Origin: Streptomyces halobius
GTDB lineage: Bacteria > Actinomycetota > Actinomycetes > Streptomycetales > Streptomycetaceae
Length of the DNA stretch: 64,000 bases
Direction of reading: 5' to 3'
Assembly: GCF_023277745.1 (NCBI RefSeq)
Contig: NZ_CP086322.1
Coordinates: 4,092,001 to 4,156,000, forward strand
The notes below the pieces were generated by a model. It ran no database searches, was not told where the DNA came from, and saw only the letters and a list, made by a program, of their open reading frames with translations. Shown one piece after another: positions 9,170 to 18,089 of this stretch. Positions within the stretch are counted from its first letter, which is position 1; every line of letters begins with the position of its first letter. A program made the position numbers and the translations under genes.

Positions 9170-9229
9170 CCGGGCGGTCGAGCCGGCGTGCCGTCGGCCC
9201 GGCTCGATTCCCGCCCCCGCGCTTTCAAG

Positions 9230-9650
9230 GGCAGCAGCGAGGGCACCAGCAGGACAGCAGCCAGAACGCGTGCACCACGCTGAAGCGAGGCATCGCCCGC
9301 GGCCCCGCCCGGGCCGTAGACGGCCAGCTCTGCCAGTTCCGCGAATGTGTCGGCGTACATTGCCACTTCGCCGGGCTGCGTGATCGTGAGACAGCCGGCG
9401 ACCAGCTCAACGTTGATCTGCGCCGTGTCGTAGATCCAAAACCCCTCGACGGGCCAGCACTCCCGATCAGGCCGCATCGACACAATCCCGAAACTGACGT
9501 TGGGAAGTGATGCATGATGCGTGATGACTTGGACGGGTGCCAGCCGCGGCGCTCGGCGATATCGCGCCCGTTCAGCCCAGCATCCCGACATAGCTCCGCG
9601 AGGCGATCCGCTAGAGCCTGCCGGGCACTCGAAGATGGGGAAACAGCCAT
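9230..9650 (-). pseudogene. Truncated XRE/DUF5753-type regulator
   Basis: From the start at 9650 the frame encodes a helix-turn-helix segment (ALADRLAELCRDAGLNGRDI, then HPSKSSRIMH). It should be followed by a roughly 180-residue DUF5753 region. Instead, after a frame change, only the end of that region is present: VEGFWIYDTAQINVELV, CLTITQPGEVAMYADTFAELAELAVYG. A central deletion plus a frameshift explains this. Such regulators are usually paired with a DUF397 gene; none was found. Confidence 0.7.
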
Positions 9651-9891
9651 GGTGCGTGGTGGTCGTCAGGCGGGCCGGTACTCCGCGTGGGGATTGGCCC
9701 GCCGCCATGCTGCCTCGTACGCCACGACGTACTGCAGCTGCGCGCTTCATCAAGGATGCTCTGGCGGACCTCGGCGTCCAGGTATTGACCAAGTCACCGT
9801 CACCCGTTCGATGGCAGTTTATGGCTGACCCATCCGATGACTGGCCATAATCGACCAGAGTTTGATCGATTGCGTCACTTTGGAAGTAAAT

Positions 9892-10110
9892 ATGTCCGAT
9901 GAGCGTGGTGTCGAGCACGCGGCTCCTGGGCTGCTGACAGAGGAGCAGGTCCAGAGCGGCCTCGAAGCCGCCACGGATCTCGAACGCGGCCTCGCCGCCA
10001 CCCCAACCACCATCTCCGGCGGGATCCAAAGCATCATTGAGCTGGTGAACATCAAGAATCTGACAGAGTACCTGAACAAGAAGGTTCAGGAGAACGGTAG
10101 CGGTCAATAG
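9892..10110 (+). CDS. Small hypothetical protein
   Basis: Seventy-two residues from the ATG at 9892, preceded by a weak GGAAG five bases upstream. The sequence is acidic and helical (LLTEEQVQSGLEAATDLERG) with a C-terminal amphipathic stretch (IQSIIELVNIKNLTEYLNKK). No Cys, no signal peptide and no family recognised. Its base composition is more AT-rich than its neighbours, in keeping with an origin in the inserted element. Confidence 0.5.
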   Translation: MSDERGVEHAAPGLLTEEQVQSGLEAATDLERGLAATPTTISGGIQSIIELVNIKNLTEYLNKKVQENGSGQ

Positions 10111-10220
10111 CAGGCCCAGGGTTGCGGGTGGCCTCCCCGGCCGACCGCCGGCCCTCTGAAGAATTGCATTCGCCGAACCTGCGTTGCCCAACTTCAATAG
10201 ACCAGAGATGACCTCTAAGT

Positions 10221-10290
10221 GATCCCGGCCGGAATCGAACCGGCGCCCATCCGATCGACAATCGGTCGCTCTACCAGTGAGCTACGCCCG
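10221..10290 (-). tRNA. tRNA-like sequence, anticodon GUC (Asp type), probably a pseudogene
   Basis: The minus strand shows a D-arm (GCTC-ACTGGTA-GAGC), an anticodon arm with a 7-nt loop TTGTCGA (anticodon GTC at 10257-10259) and a perfect T-arm (GCCGG-TTCGATT-CCGGC). The segments flanking it that should form the acceptor stem (ACGGGCG and CGGGATC) do not pair and no CCA is encoded. It is therefore probably a remnant or mobile-element tRNA. Confidence 0.5.
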
Positions 10291-10315
10291 TCTCAGTCCT
10301 GCCCGTCATACGTGA

Positions 10316-11410
10316 TCACATCTGCCGCCGAGCAGCCCCTTCCACCCCGGCAGGCTTGGCGTTGCGTTGCATGTCCTTGAGCGACGCCAGCCGGTCCTCC
10401 AACTTCGCGTACTGGTCGGCGTAACGCTTCGCGCCGTCCTCCCCCTTGGACAGGCCACGCTCGTACCGGTCCTTCTCCAGGTCGCTGAGCGCTTCCTCGG
10501 CCTGCCGGATCTGCGGACGGAAGTCCTCGCCTGCGTGCTCCACCATGCGCACGACTTCCGCCCGGCCGGCCTTCTCAGGGAACAGATCCGTCACGTGCGC
10601 TTCGGAGTGCTCTGCCGGGACGGACGGGCCGTAACACGTGCCCTGTTCGCCTGTGCGTTGGCGTCGCTTCAGGCGCCCGATGCAGCGGTGGCGGAGCTTC
10701 CCCTTGGATGTGTACGTGTACATGCGGGAATGGCACACACCGCAGTACAGAACGGCGCGGAGCAGGGCCGTACCGTGACGGCGTTGTTCACCCGACCCGG
10801 CACGCCGCTTCAGCTCGTCCTGCAACGTGTGCCATGTGTCCATGTCCAGGATCGGCGGACGCGTGACGAGCGGAAGGCCGTCCGTGCGGAGGATCGGCTT
10901 GCCGTCCTCGATCACCTGCCCAAGGAGCTGCGGGTTGGTGAGCAGGCTCTTGAGCGTGGTCGTGTACCACTGCTTCGAGTCGCTGCGCCTGCCAGTCGAC
11001 TGACGTGACGAGTGCCCCGGCGACGGGATGTCGGACTTACTGAGGTCCGTTGCGATCTTCATGAGCGAGTCCTTCGCCAGGCCCCGTTCCGCGATCTTGC
11101 GACTGTCTTCGCCTCGTCCGGATTCACCACGAGGACGCGCCCCGGCCCGTCAGGATTGGGGGCAACCTGGTAGCCGTACGGGACGCGTCCGCCGGTCCAG
11201 CGGCCTTCCCGGCGCAAGTGCTCGTGAGCGTTGGAGACGCGCATGCCTATGAAGGCCGGGACGGTCCAGCCCGCGCGAGTAGCCTGATACGTCGATGTCT
11301 TCCGCTACCGCGACGATCTTCCACCCGCGTGCTTCGCACAGCGCCTCACAAGCCGCACGCCTGGCGCTCTGGGGAAGTGCTTTCCTCGGTTTCGCGCTAT
11401 AGGCGAACAT
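10316..11410 (-). pseudogene. Serine site-specific recombinase remnant
   Basis: Pieces of a large serine recombinase lie in order but in different frames: an N-terminal resolvase fragment (ARRAACEALCEARGWKIVAV, then DIDVSGYSRGLDRPG), a jump that removes most of the catalytic domain, a recombinase-domain piece (HLRREGRWTGGRVPYGYQV, then RVLVVNPDEA), and a 248-residue C-terminal part with a zinc-ribbon (LYCGVCHSRMYTYTSKGK... RHRC) and coiled coil (EALSDLEKDRYERGLSKGE). The catalytic Ser region is absent, so it cannot recombine DNA. It marks a former integrative element. Confidence 0.85.
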
Positions 11411-11543
11411 GGAGAGCGGCGCGCATCCCCGGCGCGCCGGCCGGGACGTCCTTCCGGCGCCGAGCCCGGGGCAGAGCCCGGGCCGGAATAGATGCTTCGG
11501 GTGTTTCCGTTGTCACCTGGCGATCCCATCCACGGAGGTATGT

Positions 11544-13193
11544 GTGTCCTGCTTGATCGTCCAGAGCGACAAGACGCTGCTGCTGGAGGTGGACCATGAG
11601 CTGGCGGACGCCTGCCGTCGGGCCATCGCCCCCTTCGCGGAGCTGGAGCGGGCGCCGGAGCACATCCACACCTACCGGGTGACACCCCTCGGGCTGTGGA
11701 ACGCGCGGGCGGCCGGGCACGACGCCGAGCAGGTCGTGGACGCGCTGGTGCAGTTCTCGCGGTACCCCGTGCCGCACGCGCTGCTCATCGACATCGCCGA
11801 GACGATGTCCCGGTACGGACGGCTCACCCTCGTCAAGCACCCCACCCACGGGCTGCTGCTGACCACCACCGACCGCCCGGTGCTGGAGGAGATCCTGCGG
11901 TCGAAGAAGGTGCAGCCGCTGGTCGGGGCGCGGATCGATCCGGACAGCGTGGTCGTCCACCCCTCCGAGCGCGGGCAGATCAAGCAGACGCTGCTCAAGC
12001 TCGGCTGGCCGGCCGAGGACCACGCCGGTTACGTCGACGGTGAGGCGCACCCCATCGAGCTGGCCGAGGACGGCTGGGCGCTGCGGCCGTATCAGCGGCA
12101 GGCCGTGGAGGGCTTCTGGCACGGCGGCTCCGGTGTCGTGGTGCTGCCGTGCGGTGCGGGAAAGACGCTGGTGGGGGCCGGGGCGATGGCCCAGGCCCAG
12201 GCCACCACACTGATCTTGGTGACGAACACCGTCTCCGCCCGGCAGTGGAAGCACGAGCTGGTGCGGCGCACCTCGCTGACCGAGGACGAGATCGGTGAGT
12301 ACAGCGGGACGAGGAAGGAGATCCGGCCGGTCACCATCGCCACGTACCAGGTGCTGACGACCAAGCGGAAGGGCGTCTATCCGCATCTGGAGCTGTTCGA
12401 CTCCCGGGACTGGGGCCTGATCGTCTATGACGAGGTGCATCTGCTGCCCGCCCCGGTCTTCAAGTTCACCGCCGATCTGCAGGCCCGGAGGCGGCTGGGG
12501 CTGACCGCGACGCTGGTGCGTGAGGACGGGCGCGAGTCGGACGTCTTCTCGCTCATCGGTCCCAAACGGTTCGACGCTCCGTGGAAGGAGATCGAGTCGC
12601 AGGGTTACATCGCGCCCGCGGACTGTGTCGAGGTGCGGGTCAATCTGACCGACTCGGAGCGGCTGACGTACGCGACGGCCGAGACCGACGAGAAGTACCG
12701 GTTCTGTGCGACCACGGACAGCAAGCAGCGGGTGACCGAGGCGCTGGTCCGCCGGCACCAGGGCGAGCAGACGCTGGTCATCGGGCAGTACATCGATCAG
12801 CTGGACGAGCTCGGGGAGCATCTGGACGCCCCGGTCATCAAGGGCGAGACGACCAACGCGCAGCGCGAGAAGCTCTTCGGGGCCTTCCGCGAAGGCGAGA
12901 TCTCCGTCCTGGTCGTCTCCAAGGTCGCCAACTTCTCCATCGACCTGCCGGAGGCGACGGTCGCGATCCAGGTGTCCGGCACCTTCGGTTCACGCCAGGA
13001 AGAGGCCCAGCGGCTCGGCCGTGTCCTGCGCCCGAAGGCCGACGGCCACGAGGCCCGCTTCTACTCGGTCGTCGCCCGCGACACCATCGACCAGGACTTC
13101 GCGGCGCACCGCCAGCGCTTCCTGTCCGAGCAGGGGTACGCGTACCGGATCGTGGATGCGGACGAGCTGCTGTCGGCGGAGGAGGACGTGTAG
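11544..13193 (+). CDS. DNA repair helicase XPB
   Basis: ATP-dependent 3'-5' superfamily 2 DNA helicase of the XPB/Ssl2 family, 549 residues. Motifs in order: an N-terminal damage-recognition-like region (VHPSERGQIKQTLLKLGWPA), Q-motif region RPYQRQAV, Walker A LPCGAGKT, TNTVSARQW (Ia), IVYDEVHLLP (DEVH instead of DEAH), GLTATLVREDG (III), then helicase C with LVVSKVANFSIDLPEA and the arginine-finger motif QEEAQRLGRVLRPK. The GTG at 11544 follows GGAGG with 5-nt spacing; the out-of-frame ATG at 11540 is not used. The RBS lies just beyond the inserted element, so expression may now come from a different promoter. Confidence 0.94.
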   Translation: MSCLIVQSDKTLLLEVDHELADACRRAIAPFAELERAPEHIHTYRVTPLGLWNARAAGHDAEQVVDALVQFSRYPVPHALLIDIAETMSRYGRLTLVKHPTHGLLLTTTDRPVLEEILRSKKVQPLVGARIDPDSVVVHPSERGQIKQTLLKLGWPAEDHAGYVDGEAHPIELAEDGWALRPYQRQAVEGFWHGGSGVVVLPCGAGKTLVGAGAMAQAQATTLILVTNTVSARQWKHELVRRTSLTEDEIGEYSGTRKEIRPVTIATYQVLTTKRKGVYPHLELFDSRDWGLIVYDEVHLLPAPVFKFTADLQARRRLGLTATLVREDGRESDVFSLIGPKRFDAPWKEIESQGYIAPADCVEVRVNLTDSERLTYATAETDEKYRFCATTDSKQRVTEALVRRHQGEQTLVIGQYIDQLDELGEHLDAPVIKGETTNAQREKLFGAFREGEISVLVVSKVANFSIDLPEATVAIQVSGTFGSRQEEAQRLGRVLRPKADGHEARFYSVVARDTIDQDFAAHRQRFLSEQGYAYRIVDADELLSAEEDV

Positions 13194-13203
13194 GGACGTG
13201 TAG
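13184..13203 (+). repeat. 10-bp tandem duplication spanning the XPB stop
   Basis: GGACGTGTAG occurs twice in a row. The first TAG is the XPB stop codon; the second is an in-frame-like copy 10 bp later. Confidence 0.8.
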
Positions 13204-13390
13204 GAGAGGGGACGGGGGATGGCCCGTTGGGGGAGAGCGCGTTGAGGCTGGGTGCGTTGGGGGGACGCGTCGGGGCAGGGCGTGTTGAGGCAGGGCGTGT
13301 TGGGGGCGGACGATCTCTGTTAGGGGTGGGCGTGCGGACGGCCGGGGCGGGGCGTGCGCGCCGTATGCCCGCCGGGCGCGCCGGCCGGGC

Positions 13391-14794
13391 TCAGTTCGCG
13401 CGGGTCCGCGTACTCGCCCGGTCCTCCGCGCGGGGCAGCGGGATCCGGCCGGGACCGCCGGGGCGGTTACGGCGATCGTCGGAGTGCGCTGAGTGGGGGG
13501 AATCGTCGCTGTGATGGGGGGCGTCGCCGTGGTGGGAGTCGTCGCCGTGGTGGGAGTCGTCTGAGTGGTCGAGGGCGGGGGAGGCGTCGGTGCCGTGCCG
13601 GGTCCACCACGCCAGCGCTGCCAGGAGCGCCAGGCCCAGCAGGGAGTACGGCGCGGCGAACGGCTGCTCCCACCAGGGCAAGTGCAGGTCGCGGTAACCG
13701 CGGTGCGGGACTATCCACAGGGTGCGGGCGGTGAAGGCCAGGGTGACGACGGCCGGCAGAGCCCGGCGCCAGGCGACACCCCTGGTGTGTGCGGCGAGCG
13801 CGGCCAGCAGCGGAACACACCAGACCCAGTGGTGGGACCAGCTGATCGGTGAGACGAGCAGCGCCGTGACGGCCGTGCAGAGCACGCCCCAGATGTCGGG
13901 ACCGCGCCGCACATGGATCCGGCGGGCCACACAGAGCCCGGCTATGGCGGCGAGCAGCGCCGACGCGGCCCACACGATGCCCGGCTCGGGAATGTGCAGG
14001 ACCCGGGCCATCAGGCCCTGGAGGGATTGGTTGTCGACGATCCAGACCAGGCCGACCCGGTCGGTCTCGAATACCCGCCGCGTCCAGAACTCGATGCTCG
14101 CGTCCGGCAGGACGAGCAGGCCGAGCAGCACGGAGACGGCGAATCCGGCGAGGGCGGTGCAGGCGGCCTTCACCCGGCCGGTGACGAGGAGGTAGACGGC
14201 GAACAGGGCGGGGGTGAGCTTGATGCCTGCCGCTATGCCGATGGCGAAGCCCTTGAACCGGGCGCCGTCCGGGCGGGTGAGGTCCCACAGGACCAGGCAG
14301 GCCAGGGCGAGGTTGATCTGGCCGAAGACAAAGGTCTGGAAGACCGGTTCGAGCCAGAGGCCGAGTGCGGTGGCGGTGAGGAGGGTGGGCGCGGCGAAGG
14401 CGGCCTTGCGCAGGCCGGCGGCCTTGCAGGAGAGGTGTATCAGCAGGGCGAGAAGGGCGGCGTTGACGAGAACACAGGTGACTTTGAGGGTGCTGAGCGA
14501 GACCCAGGTCGTCGGTATGAAGAGGAGAGCGGCGAAGGGCGGGTAGGTGGCGGGGAGTTCCCACCTGGTGACGGTGAAGCCGTAGAGATCGCCGCCGGTG
14601 AGCGCGGCCTCGCCTTCCGCGCGGTAGACGGCTATGTCGGGCATCGGGAACCACTGGACCGTATGCAGCAGCCACAGACCGGCGAACGACGCCACAAGCA
14701 GACCCGCTGCGATCACCGGACGGCGCGGTCTGGCGACGCTCTGTGCCCAGCTCCGCCTCCACGTCCACGCCTGTGTCCCGTCGGCGGCAGACAC
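13391..14794 (-). CDS. GT87-family (DUF2029) membrane glycosyltransferase
   Basis: Predicted polyprenyl-phosphate-mannose-dependent alpha-mannosyltransferase of the PimE-like GT87 family: 467 residues with about ten transmembrane helices. The first periplasmic loop carries FPMPDIAVYRAEGEAAL, with the conserved Asp expected for metal/sugar binding, and TYPPFAALLF. The C-terminal cytoplasmic tail is unusual: about 35 residues made almost only of His, Asp and Ser (DHSDDSHHGDDSHHGD...), encoded in part by an 18-bp tandem repeat at 13523-13558. The acceptor is unknown. It stands alone, divergent from XPB's 3' neighbour region. Confidence 0.82.
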   Translation of the reverse strand: MSAADGTQAWTWRRSWAQSVARPRRPVIAAGLLVASFAGLWLLHTVQWFPMPDIAVYRAEGEAALTGGDLYGFTVTRWELPATYPPFAALLFIPTTWVSLSTLKVTCVLVNAALLALLIHLSCKAAGLRKAAFAAPTLLTATALGLWLEPVFQTFVFGQINLALACLVLWDLTRPDGARFKGFAIGIAAGIKLTPALFAVYLLVTGRVKAACTALAGFAVSVLLGLLVLPDASIEFWTRRVFETDRVGLVWIVDNQSLQGLMARVLHIPEPGIVWAASALLAAIAGLCVARRIHVRRGPDIWGVLCTAVTALLVSPISWSHHWVWCVPLLAALAAHTRGVAWRRALPAVVTLAFTARTLWIVPHRGYRDLHLPWWEQPFAAPYSLLGLALLAALAWWTRHGTDASPALDHSDDSHHGDDSHHGDAPHHSDDSPHSAHSDDRRNRPGGPGRIPLPRAEDRASTRTRAN

Positions 14795-14932
14795 CCGGGC
14801 CCCCTTCTCTTCGTCTGGGCGCGCTCTCTGCGGGGACGCTAGCGGATCGCGACCGAGTGTCCGTAACGGTTTCCGGTCATGCAGATGGCTATACGGGTCG
14901 GCTTCCGAGGTGGATCGCCGGTCCGGTGCGGA

Positions 14933-15223
14933 TCACCGGCCTTGTACGGGGCGGTGGGGCGGTGCAGGTCGATGGGAGGGGGTGGATCGGGGGGACGGTG
15001 TCGACCGCTGGGGCGGTGCCGGGCGCCATTCGTCGTCGGCGTACTCGCCCAGGATGGCGACGCTGAAGGCCGCCTTGGCGAAGACCTTGACCGCACGGAG
15101 GGCATTGCCCACCAGATGGCGGTGGGGGTGGCCGGACGTCGTGCCGTGGTCGGCGCCGGAGCCCAGGGCGGTAGCACCCTTGACCGGGTGCATCGAGGCT
15201 GGAGGAATCGCTGCACTACTCAT
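14933..15223 (-). CDS. Small conserved hypothetical protein
   Basis: Ninety-six residues from the ATG at 15223 (MSSAAIPPASMHPVKG). The recognisable core is HLVGNALRAVKVFAKAAFSV followed by AILGEYADDEW; the C-terminal 30 residues are a Ser/Pro/His-rich repeat (PQRST-PSPRST-PSHRPAPPHRP). I recall the core motif as a recurrent Streptomyces protein of unknown function but have not searched. A GGAGG lies very close to the ATG (1 nt), so the true start could differ. Confidence 0.6.
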   Translation of the reverse strand: MSSAAIPPASMHPVKGATALGSGADHGTTSGHPHRHLVGNALRAVKVFAKAAFSVAILGEYADDEWRPAPPQRSTPSPRSTPSHRPAPPHRPVQGR

Positions 15224-15596
15224 GCCTCCATCATGAAATTCACGCGATTGCAGCACATCGGCCCCTGGGTCCATCTCTCATCGGCCGGACGTCAGACCCT
15301 GGGTCCACGCCACCCCCTGAGGGCGACGGACGGGTCTACGGGGTGTCCATCTCAGGTACGACGCCGTCCCGCCGATGTCCGGCGCATGTCCTGCCGTCGA
15401 ATATCCGTTGGTGCCCCTCATAGCCGCTGACTACAATCGCGCGTCTGCCTGCCTCCCGTCGGGGAGTGCCGCCGACCGGACGGAAACCGGACGGCCCTTC
15501 GCTTCACGATGACCAGCTCTACGCACCGAAACCGGCCCGCTGTGCGCGTTCCCCGTGGCGCGCCCGCCGTGGTGCCGGCCCACCGGAGGCCACGCC
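15224..15596. other. Intergenic region with no recognised feature
   Basis: Divergent promoters for the small hypothetical (minus) and the HelD-like gene (plus) must lie here. I see no clear -10/-35 pair, operator or RNA. CCTGGGTCCA occurs at about 15265 and again at about 15298. Confidence 0.5.
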
Positions 15597-17717
15597 GTGC
15601 CCTCGCACGCCCACCCGTCACCCGACCACCGCCCCTCATCGACGCCGCTGCGCGCCGAACGCGCTCATCTCGCCGCGTCCCGTTCCGCCCTGCGTGCCAT
15701 GCGCAAGGACGCCGAATCCCTCAACATCGCCGACGTCACCGCGAGCTGGGTCAACGCCGAGGTCCTCCAGGGCGAGGTCGACGCCCGTATCAAGGCGCTC
15801 GCCGACCTCACCCACACCGCGCTCTTCTTCGGCCGCCTGGACTATCTGCACGCCCCCGGCATCGACCTCGCCGAGGGCGCAGCCGGAGAGAACTTCTACA
15901 TCGGGCGGCGCCATGTCCACGACGCCGACGGCGACCCGATGGTCATCGACTGGCGCGCCCCCGTATCCCAGCCGTTCTACCGGGCCTCCAAGAAGGACCC
16001 GATGGGTCTGAAACTGCGCCGCCGATTCGGTTATTCCGGCGGCGAGTTGACCGCGTACGAGGACGAACACCTCACCGACCCCGCCGAGGCGTGGGGGCAC
16101 CTCCCGTTCGAGCGAAGCCGAGAGTGGGGGAAATCCAGCCGACTGCTCCAGTCCGAGATCGAGCGCCCGCGCGTCGGCCCGATGCGGGACATCGTCGCCA
16201 CCATCCAGCCGGAGCAGGACGAGATCGTACGCGCCGGGATCGGCGGCTCGGTCTGCGTCCAGGGGGCGCCGGGCACCGGGAAGACCGCGGTCGGCCTGCA
16301 CCGTGTCGCGTATCTGCTGTACACGCACCGGGAGCGGCTGGCGCGTTCCGGCACCCTCGTCATCGGCCCGAACCGCTCCTTCCTCCACTACATCGAGCAG
16401 GTGCTGCCGGCCCTGGGCGAGCTGGAGGTCAAGCAGGCCACGGTGGACGATCTCGTCGGGCAGGTGGACGTACGCGGGACGGACGAGGCGGCCGCGGCGA
16501 CGGTCAAGGGCGATGCGCGGATGGCGGAGGTGCTGCGGCGCGCCGTCCGCTCGCACATCACGATGCCGCAGGAGCCGTGCGTGGTCGTCCGCGGCTCCCG
16601 GCGCTGGCGGGTACCGGCGTATGAACTCGAAGAGCTCGTACGGGAGTTGATGAATCGGGAGATCCGTTACGCCGCGGCGCGCGAGGCGCTGCCGCAGCGG
16701 ATCGCGCATGCCGTGCTCGTGCGGATGGAGCAGGCGGGCGAGGCTCCGGACGACCGGGTGCAGGACGCGGTGGCCCGTAATGCCGCCGTGAAGGCCGTGG
16801 TCAAGGCGGTGTGGCCGCCGGTCGATCCGGCGAAGCTGGTGCTGCGGCTGCTGAGCGACGCGGACTTCCTGGCCGCGCAGGCGGACGGGATACTGACGGC
16901 CGACGAGCAGAAGACGATCCTGTGGGCCAAGCCGCCCCGGAGCGTGAAGAGCGCCAAGTGGTCCGTCGCGGACGCGGTGCTGATCGACGAGACGATGGAC
17001 CTGGTCTCGCGCACGCAGTCACTGGGACATGTGGTCCTGGACGAGGCACAGGACCTCTCCCCCATGCAGTACCGGGCGGTGGGCCGCCGCTGCTCCACGG
17101 GATCGGCGACGATCCTCGGGGACATCGCCCAGGGTACGACCCCGTGGGCGACGGACACGTGGGAGGAGACGCTGGCTCATCTGGGCAAGCCGGACTCCGC
17201 CGTCGAGGAGCTGACGCAGGGCTTCCGGGTGCCGCGCGAGGTGATCGCGTTCGCGTCGCGGCTGCTGCCGGCGATCGCCCCCGATCTGACGGAGGCCACC
17301 TCGATCCGTGAGTCCGCGGGCCACTTCGAGGTCCGCGGGGTCGCGCCGGACGACCTGGACACTGCCGTCCTCGCGGCCTGCGACGAAGCGCTCGCCCAGG
17401 AGGGCTCGATCGGCCTGATCGCGGCCGACGCCCGCGTCCCGGCGCTGCGCGCGGCCCTGGAGACGGCGGGTGTGCGCTGTCTGGCGCCCGGCGAGGAGAC
17501 CTCCGCCGGGTCCCGGCTGACGCTGGTGCCCGCCACACTGGCCAAGGGCCTGGAGTACGACTACGTGGTGCTGGACGAGCCGGCGGCGATCGTGGACGGC
17601 GAGCCGGACGAGCGCACCGGACTGCGCCGCCTGTATGTGTGCCTGACCCGGCCGGTGTCCGGGCTGACGGTGGTGCATGCGGCGGGGCTGCCGGAGCAGC
17701 TGGGTGGGGGATGTTGA
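15597..17717 (+). CDS. HelD/UvrD-like superfamily 1 helicase
   Basis: A 706-residue SF1 ATPase of the HelD group, which recycles stalled RNA polymerase. An N-terminal coiled-coil arm (LRAERAHLAASRSALRAMRK) is followed by GRRHVHDADGDPMVIDWRAP, Walker A QGAPGTGKTA, Walker B HVVLDEAQDLSPMQ, a QGFRVP motif, and the C-terminal VPATLAKGLEYDYVVLDEP and LYVCLTRP. The GTG at 15597 has GGAGG seven bases upstream and begins where the conserved arm starts. Its last codons lie inside a 41-bp tandem repeat, so the C-terminal LPEQLGGGC may vary among strains. Confidence 0.88.
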   Translation: MPSHAHPSPDHRPSSTPLRAERAHLAASRSALRAMRKDAESLNIADVTASWVNAEVLQGEVDARIKALADLTHTALFFGRLDYLHAPGIDLAEGAAGENFYIGRRHVHDADGDPMVIDWRAPVSQPFYRASKKDPMGLKLRRRFGYSGGELTAYEDEHLTDPAEAWGHLPFERSREWGKSSRLLQSEIERPRVGPMRDIVATIQPEQDEIVRAGIGGSVCVQGAPGTGKTAVGLHRVAYLLYTHRERLARSGTLVIGPNRSFLHYIEQVLPALGELEVKQATVDDLVGQVDVRGTDEAAAATVKGDARMAEVLRRAVRSHITMPQEPCVVVRGSRRWRVPAYELEELVRELMNREIRYAAAREALPQRIAHAVLVRMEQAGEAPDDRVQDAVARNAAVKAVVKAVWPPVDPAKLVLRLLSDADFLAAQADGILTADEQKTILWAKPPRSVKSAKWSVADAVLIDETMDLVSRTQSLGHVVLDEAQDLSPMQYRAVGRRCSTGSATILGDIAQGTTPWATDTWEETLAHLGKPDSAVEELTQGFRVPREVIAFASRLLPAIAPDLTEATSIRESAGHFEVRGVAPDDLDTAVLAACDEALAQEGSIGLIAADARVPALRAALETAGVRCLAPGEETSAGSRLTLVPATLAKGLEYDYVVLDEPAAIVDGEPDERTGLRRLYVCLTRPVSGLTVVHAAGLPEQLGGGC

Positions 17718-17825
17718 GCGGCGGGTGGCTGCCGGAGCAGCTGGGTGGGGGATGTTGAGCGGCGGGTGGCTGCCGGAGCAGCTGGGTGGGGGATGTTGAG
17801 CGGCGGGTGGCTGCCGGGGCAGCGG
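17687..17825 (+). repeat. 41-bp tandem repeat containing the helD stop codon
   Basis: Three full copies (17687, 17728, 17769) and a partial fourth (17810) of a unit beginning GCTGCCGGAGCAGCTGGGTG. Every full copy contains the same TGTTGA stop, so the end of the gene has been amplified downstream. Confidence 0.92.
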
Positions 17826-17939
17826 TGCCGGTGGGCTGCGCCCGGTGGCATGAGCCAGGTGGTCGGAATCTGGTGACTGCCCCTGCGACCTGTCCCCCGG
17901 CGGTCTGAACCCGGTGGCCAGAATGCGACGGTCTGAACC

Positions 17940-17998
17940 CCGTGGTCAGTGCCCGGTGGTCAGCGCCCGGTGGTCAGCGCCCGGTGGTCAGCGCCCGG
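17940..17998. repeat. 15-bp tandem repeat between helD and cutC
   Basis: Four near-perfect copies of CGGTGGTCAGCGCCC lie in the convergent gap between helD and cutC. The remaining gap (17826-18089) has related CGGTGG-rich sequence and no gene. Confidence 0.85.
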
Positions 17999-18089
17999 CG
18001 TCCATGACGCGCTGCCCCTCAGGCGCGCCGCCCCGCACCCCGCCTTACGCCGCCCGCCTCGCCCCCGTGACACCGCCACCCGTCCCCCG

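Larger units (their letters stand above)
9170..11530. mobile_element. Decayed insertion between the helicase-associated gene and XPB
   Basis: Two genes usually adjacent are separated by 2.4 kb holding a truncated XRE regulator, one small intact ORF, a tRNA-like sequence and a broken serine recombinase. Several stretches (9850-9900, 10060-10110) are less GC-rich than the flanks. This looks like the residue of an integrative element; I did not find its ends. Confidence 0.6.

Noticed and set aside
9521..9850. A 109-codon plus-strand ORF opposite the broken XRE gene
   Set aside because: The first half is antisense to the XRE helix-turn-helix; the last 50 residues look somewhat protein-like but match nothing I know.
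10221..10290. Functional tRNA-Asp
   Set aside because: D-, anticodon and T-arms are good, but the acceptor strands do not pair, so I list it as tRNA-like.
17687..17998. Possible CRISPR-like array
   Set aside because: The repeats are contiguous with no unique spacers and lie at the end of helD; they are tandem duplications. No cas genes are seen.
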